From M3007 sp964481485 (GTDB lineage: Bacteria; Bacteroidota; Bacteroidia; Chitinophagales; Saprospiraceae): a stretch of DNA of 7,021 nt. A program made the translations under genes and the position numbers. The notes under the pieces were generated by a model. That model had not been told where the DNA came from, made no database searches, and was given only the letters and a program-made list of their open reading frames with translations. Numbering within the stretch: the first letter of the stretch is position 1; each line of letters begins with the position of its first letter. The DNA lies in the NCBI GenBank assembly GCA_964481485.1, contig CAYZVM010000275.1:1-7021 (forward strand), read 5' to 3'. This document shows positions 6,132 through 7,021 of this stretch, one piece after another.

Positions 6132-6497
6132 ATGAAAATCCTCGATTCCAATATCCTTATCTACGCCGCCCAGCCTCATTTTACTTTTCTGTTGCCTTTG
6201 GTGACAGACAGTGCAAATGCTGTTTCCATCGTCACCAAAATCGAAACACTTGGGTTTCCGCGCCTGCTTCCGGGCAACAAACTTTATTTAGAAAGCACTT
6301 TCACAGTCCTCCAAGTTTTGGATTTGTCGCCCGAAATCGCCGAAAAAGCCATTGAAATCCGGCAAGCGAAAAAAATTTCTTTGGGCGACGCAATTGTTGC
6401 GGCCACAGCCCTCGTGCATGACTGCTCGTTAGTGACTCGAAATGTTGCGGACTTTCGGCACATCCCTGATTTGAAATTGGAGAACCCAATCCCTTAA
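6132..6497 (+). CDS. PIN-domain ribonuclease toxin, VapC-like
   Basis: The 121-residue product has the length and layout of VapC-type PIN toxins. The four acidic positions are present: Asp5 in KILDSNILIYA, Glu38 in VTKIETLGF, Asp86 in SLGDAIVAATA, and Asp107 in TRNVADF (with Asn104). These coordinate Mg2+/Mn2+ for cleavage of RNA, in known VapCs often tRNA or the sarcin-ricin loop. The domain is intact with no frameshift, so the toxin is probably active and held in check by the 82-residue protein encoded just before it. The ATG at 6132 is chosen because the first PIN strand starts right there. The target RNA cannot be told from sequence. Confidence 0.88.
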   Translation: MKILDSNILIYAAQPHFTFLLPLVTDSANAVSIVTKIETLGFPRLLPGNKLYLESTFTVLQVLDLSPEIAEKAIEIRQAKKISLGDAIVAATALVHDCSLVTRNVADFRHIPDLKLENPIP

Positions 6498-6500
6498 GCA

Positions 6501-6599
6501 ATGCCGCTCAACAAGCTCCCCCAAACATAGCTCGAACAACATTGTCAACTCGACAGCGAGGCTGCGCAGGAACAGTTTTGTCAAAATCTTCATCATTGA
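6501..6599 (+). pseudogene. Possible remnant of a small reading frame after the toxin gene
   Basis: An ATG 3 bases after the toxin stop opens MPLNKLPQT, hits TAG at 6528-6530, and then stays open in the same frame for 22 more codons (LEQHCQLDSEAAQEQFCQNLHH) to a TGA at 6597-6599. The tight spacing to the toxin gene and the Glu/Gln-rich continuation suggest a small gene broken by one nonsense change, but chance is a fair explanation at this length. No homology is recognised. Confidence 0.15.
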
Positions 6600-6608
6600 G
6601 CATCTGCT

Positions 6609-6842
6609 ATGACCTACACCGAAGTAGATTCCTCCATGATTGACCTCGTCGGCTACGACGAAAAAGAAAAAATACTGGAAGTGCGCTTCATCAGTTCAGG
6701 TATGTCCTACCGCTATTTCGGTGTGCCGAAAAAGGAATACGAAGGGCTGATGAAAGCCTCCTCCAAAGGCAGTTATATGCGCGGCTGCATCATAGATTTT
6801 TACGACTACGCCAAAGTGAAAGGCGGCAGGCGGCGTTGGTGA
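6609..6842 (+). CDS. KTSC-domain protein
   Basis: The 77-residue product is a single KTSC domain with the family layout: EVDSSMIDLVGYDEKEKILEVRF (5-27), then SGMSYRYFGVPKKEYEGLM (30-48), then ASSKGSYMRG (50-59) and a final IIDFYDY. The Y-x-Y/F-x-x-VP turn and SKGxYxxxxI segment are typical. KTSC domains occur alone or joined to lysyl-tRNA synthetase-like and other proteins; the function is unknown, with nucleic-acid binding often suggested. The C terminus is basic (KGGRRRW). The ATG at 6609 is the only start that leaves the domain whole; no -7 box was found before it. The distance from the toxin gene (111 bases) leaves open whether it is in the same transcript. Confidence 0.88.
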   Translation: MTYTEVDSSMIDLVGYDEKEKILEVRFISSGMSYRYFGVPKKEYEGLMKASSKGSYMRGCIIDFYDYAKVKGGRRRW

Positions 6843-6899
6843 GCCTTATCGCGCACGATATATCGGCGGCGAAGACTTCTAAGAAAAAAATACCGACCC

Positions 6900-6980
6900 A
6901 ATAATGTGTCACGCAAAGACGCAAAGTTCGCCAAGTGTAGATTGTTCTTTGCGGGCTTTGCGCCTTTGCGTGACATTATT
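6900..6980. repeat. 81-bp imperfect palindrome with CGCAAAG words
   Basis: The left arm 6900-6935 and right arm 6947-6980 are reverse complements apart from a 2-base TG bulge on the left and a few wobble or mismatch positions; the loop is 11 bases. The outer ends AATAATG and CATTATT match, and the centre carries CACGCAAAG-x-CGCAAAG. Sequences of the CACGCAAAGxCGCAAAG kind recur in many Bacteroidota and other environmental genomes as dispersed palindromic elements (from memory, not searched). It may act as a bidirectional 3' end for the KTSC gene, though no T-tract follows. Confidence 0.75.
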
Positions 6981-7005
6981 TAGCACAAAAAGTTTGACAG
7001 AATAC

Positions 7006-7020
7006 TTTTGAGACAGCCTC
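7006..7020 (-). mobile_element. Possible terminal inverted repeat of an insertion sequence
   Basis: Read on the - strand, 7020 to 7006 is GAGGCTGTCTCAAAA, which resembles the outer end of IS1182-type transposons (GAGGCTGTC-x-CAAAA, from memory). In this orientation the element would extend to the left, yet the window holds no transposase there. It may therefore be a relic end, one end of a short non-autonomous element, or a chance match. The other end was not found nearby. Confidence 0.35.
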
Positions 7021-7021
7021 T

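Noticed and set aside
1..7021. tRNA, rRNA or riboswitch
   Set aside because: No cloverleaf with a T-loop sequence, no ribosomal RNA words and no known aptamer core were seen on either strand by eye.

Overview
The window reads as a chromosomal piece of a Bacteroidota bacterium, most likely from the Saprospiria/Chitinophagia side. The evidence is a very long secreted protein ending in a type IX secretion (T9SS) sorting domain, perfect Bacteroidota -7 promoter boxes (TAnnTTTG) ahead of three transcription units, and no convincing Shine-Dalgarno sites. All recognisable genes lie on the + strand.

Layout. (1) 91-3327 encodes a 1078-residue modular exported protein: signal peptide, beta-propeller-like repeats, CARDB-like and Ig-like domains, a HYR domain and a T9SS tail. 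A promoter precedes it and a strong intrinsic terminator (3354-3388) follows it. (2) 3470-5408 is a two-gene operon with a 4-base gap. The first gene encodes a membrane-anchored TIR-domain protein that keeps the putative NADase glutamate. The second encodes an exported SUMF1/FGE-fold protein on a Lys-Pro stalk. (3) 5409-5873 is a gene-free stretch with a 48-bp tandem repeat, a distant exact partial third copy and inverted copies of the same words. (4) 5874-6497 is a type II toxin-antitoxin pair: a small antitoxin and a PIN-domain (VapC-like) ribonuclease. (5) 6609-6842 is a small KTSC-domain gene. (6) The right end holds an 81-bp imperfect palindrome and a sequence resembling the terminal inverted repeat of an insertion sequence.

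The most interesting part is the TIR + SUMF1 pair. The TIR protein has its likely enzymatic domain at the N terminus, then one membrane segment and a C-terminal TPR-like helical part. The partner gene encodes a signal-peptide protein whose FGE fold lacks the copper-binding cysteine pair, so binding seems likelier than catalysis. Its last 40 residues have the layout of variable regions in FGE-type targets of diversity-generating retroelements (DGRs). A plausible but unproven reading is that an extracytoplasmic recognition protein signals through the membrane to a TIR effector. Base composition changes sharply inside the TIR gene at the domain boundary (about 3900), suggesting the sensor half and the SUMF1 gene arrived together behind a resident TIR domain. 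No reverse transcriptase or template repeat is visible, so the DGR link is a hypothesis.
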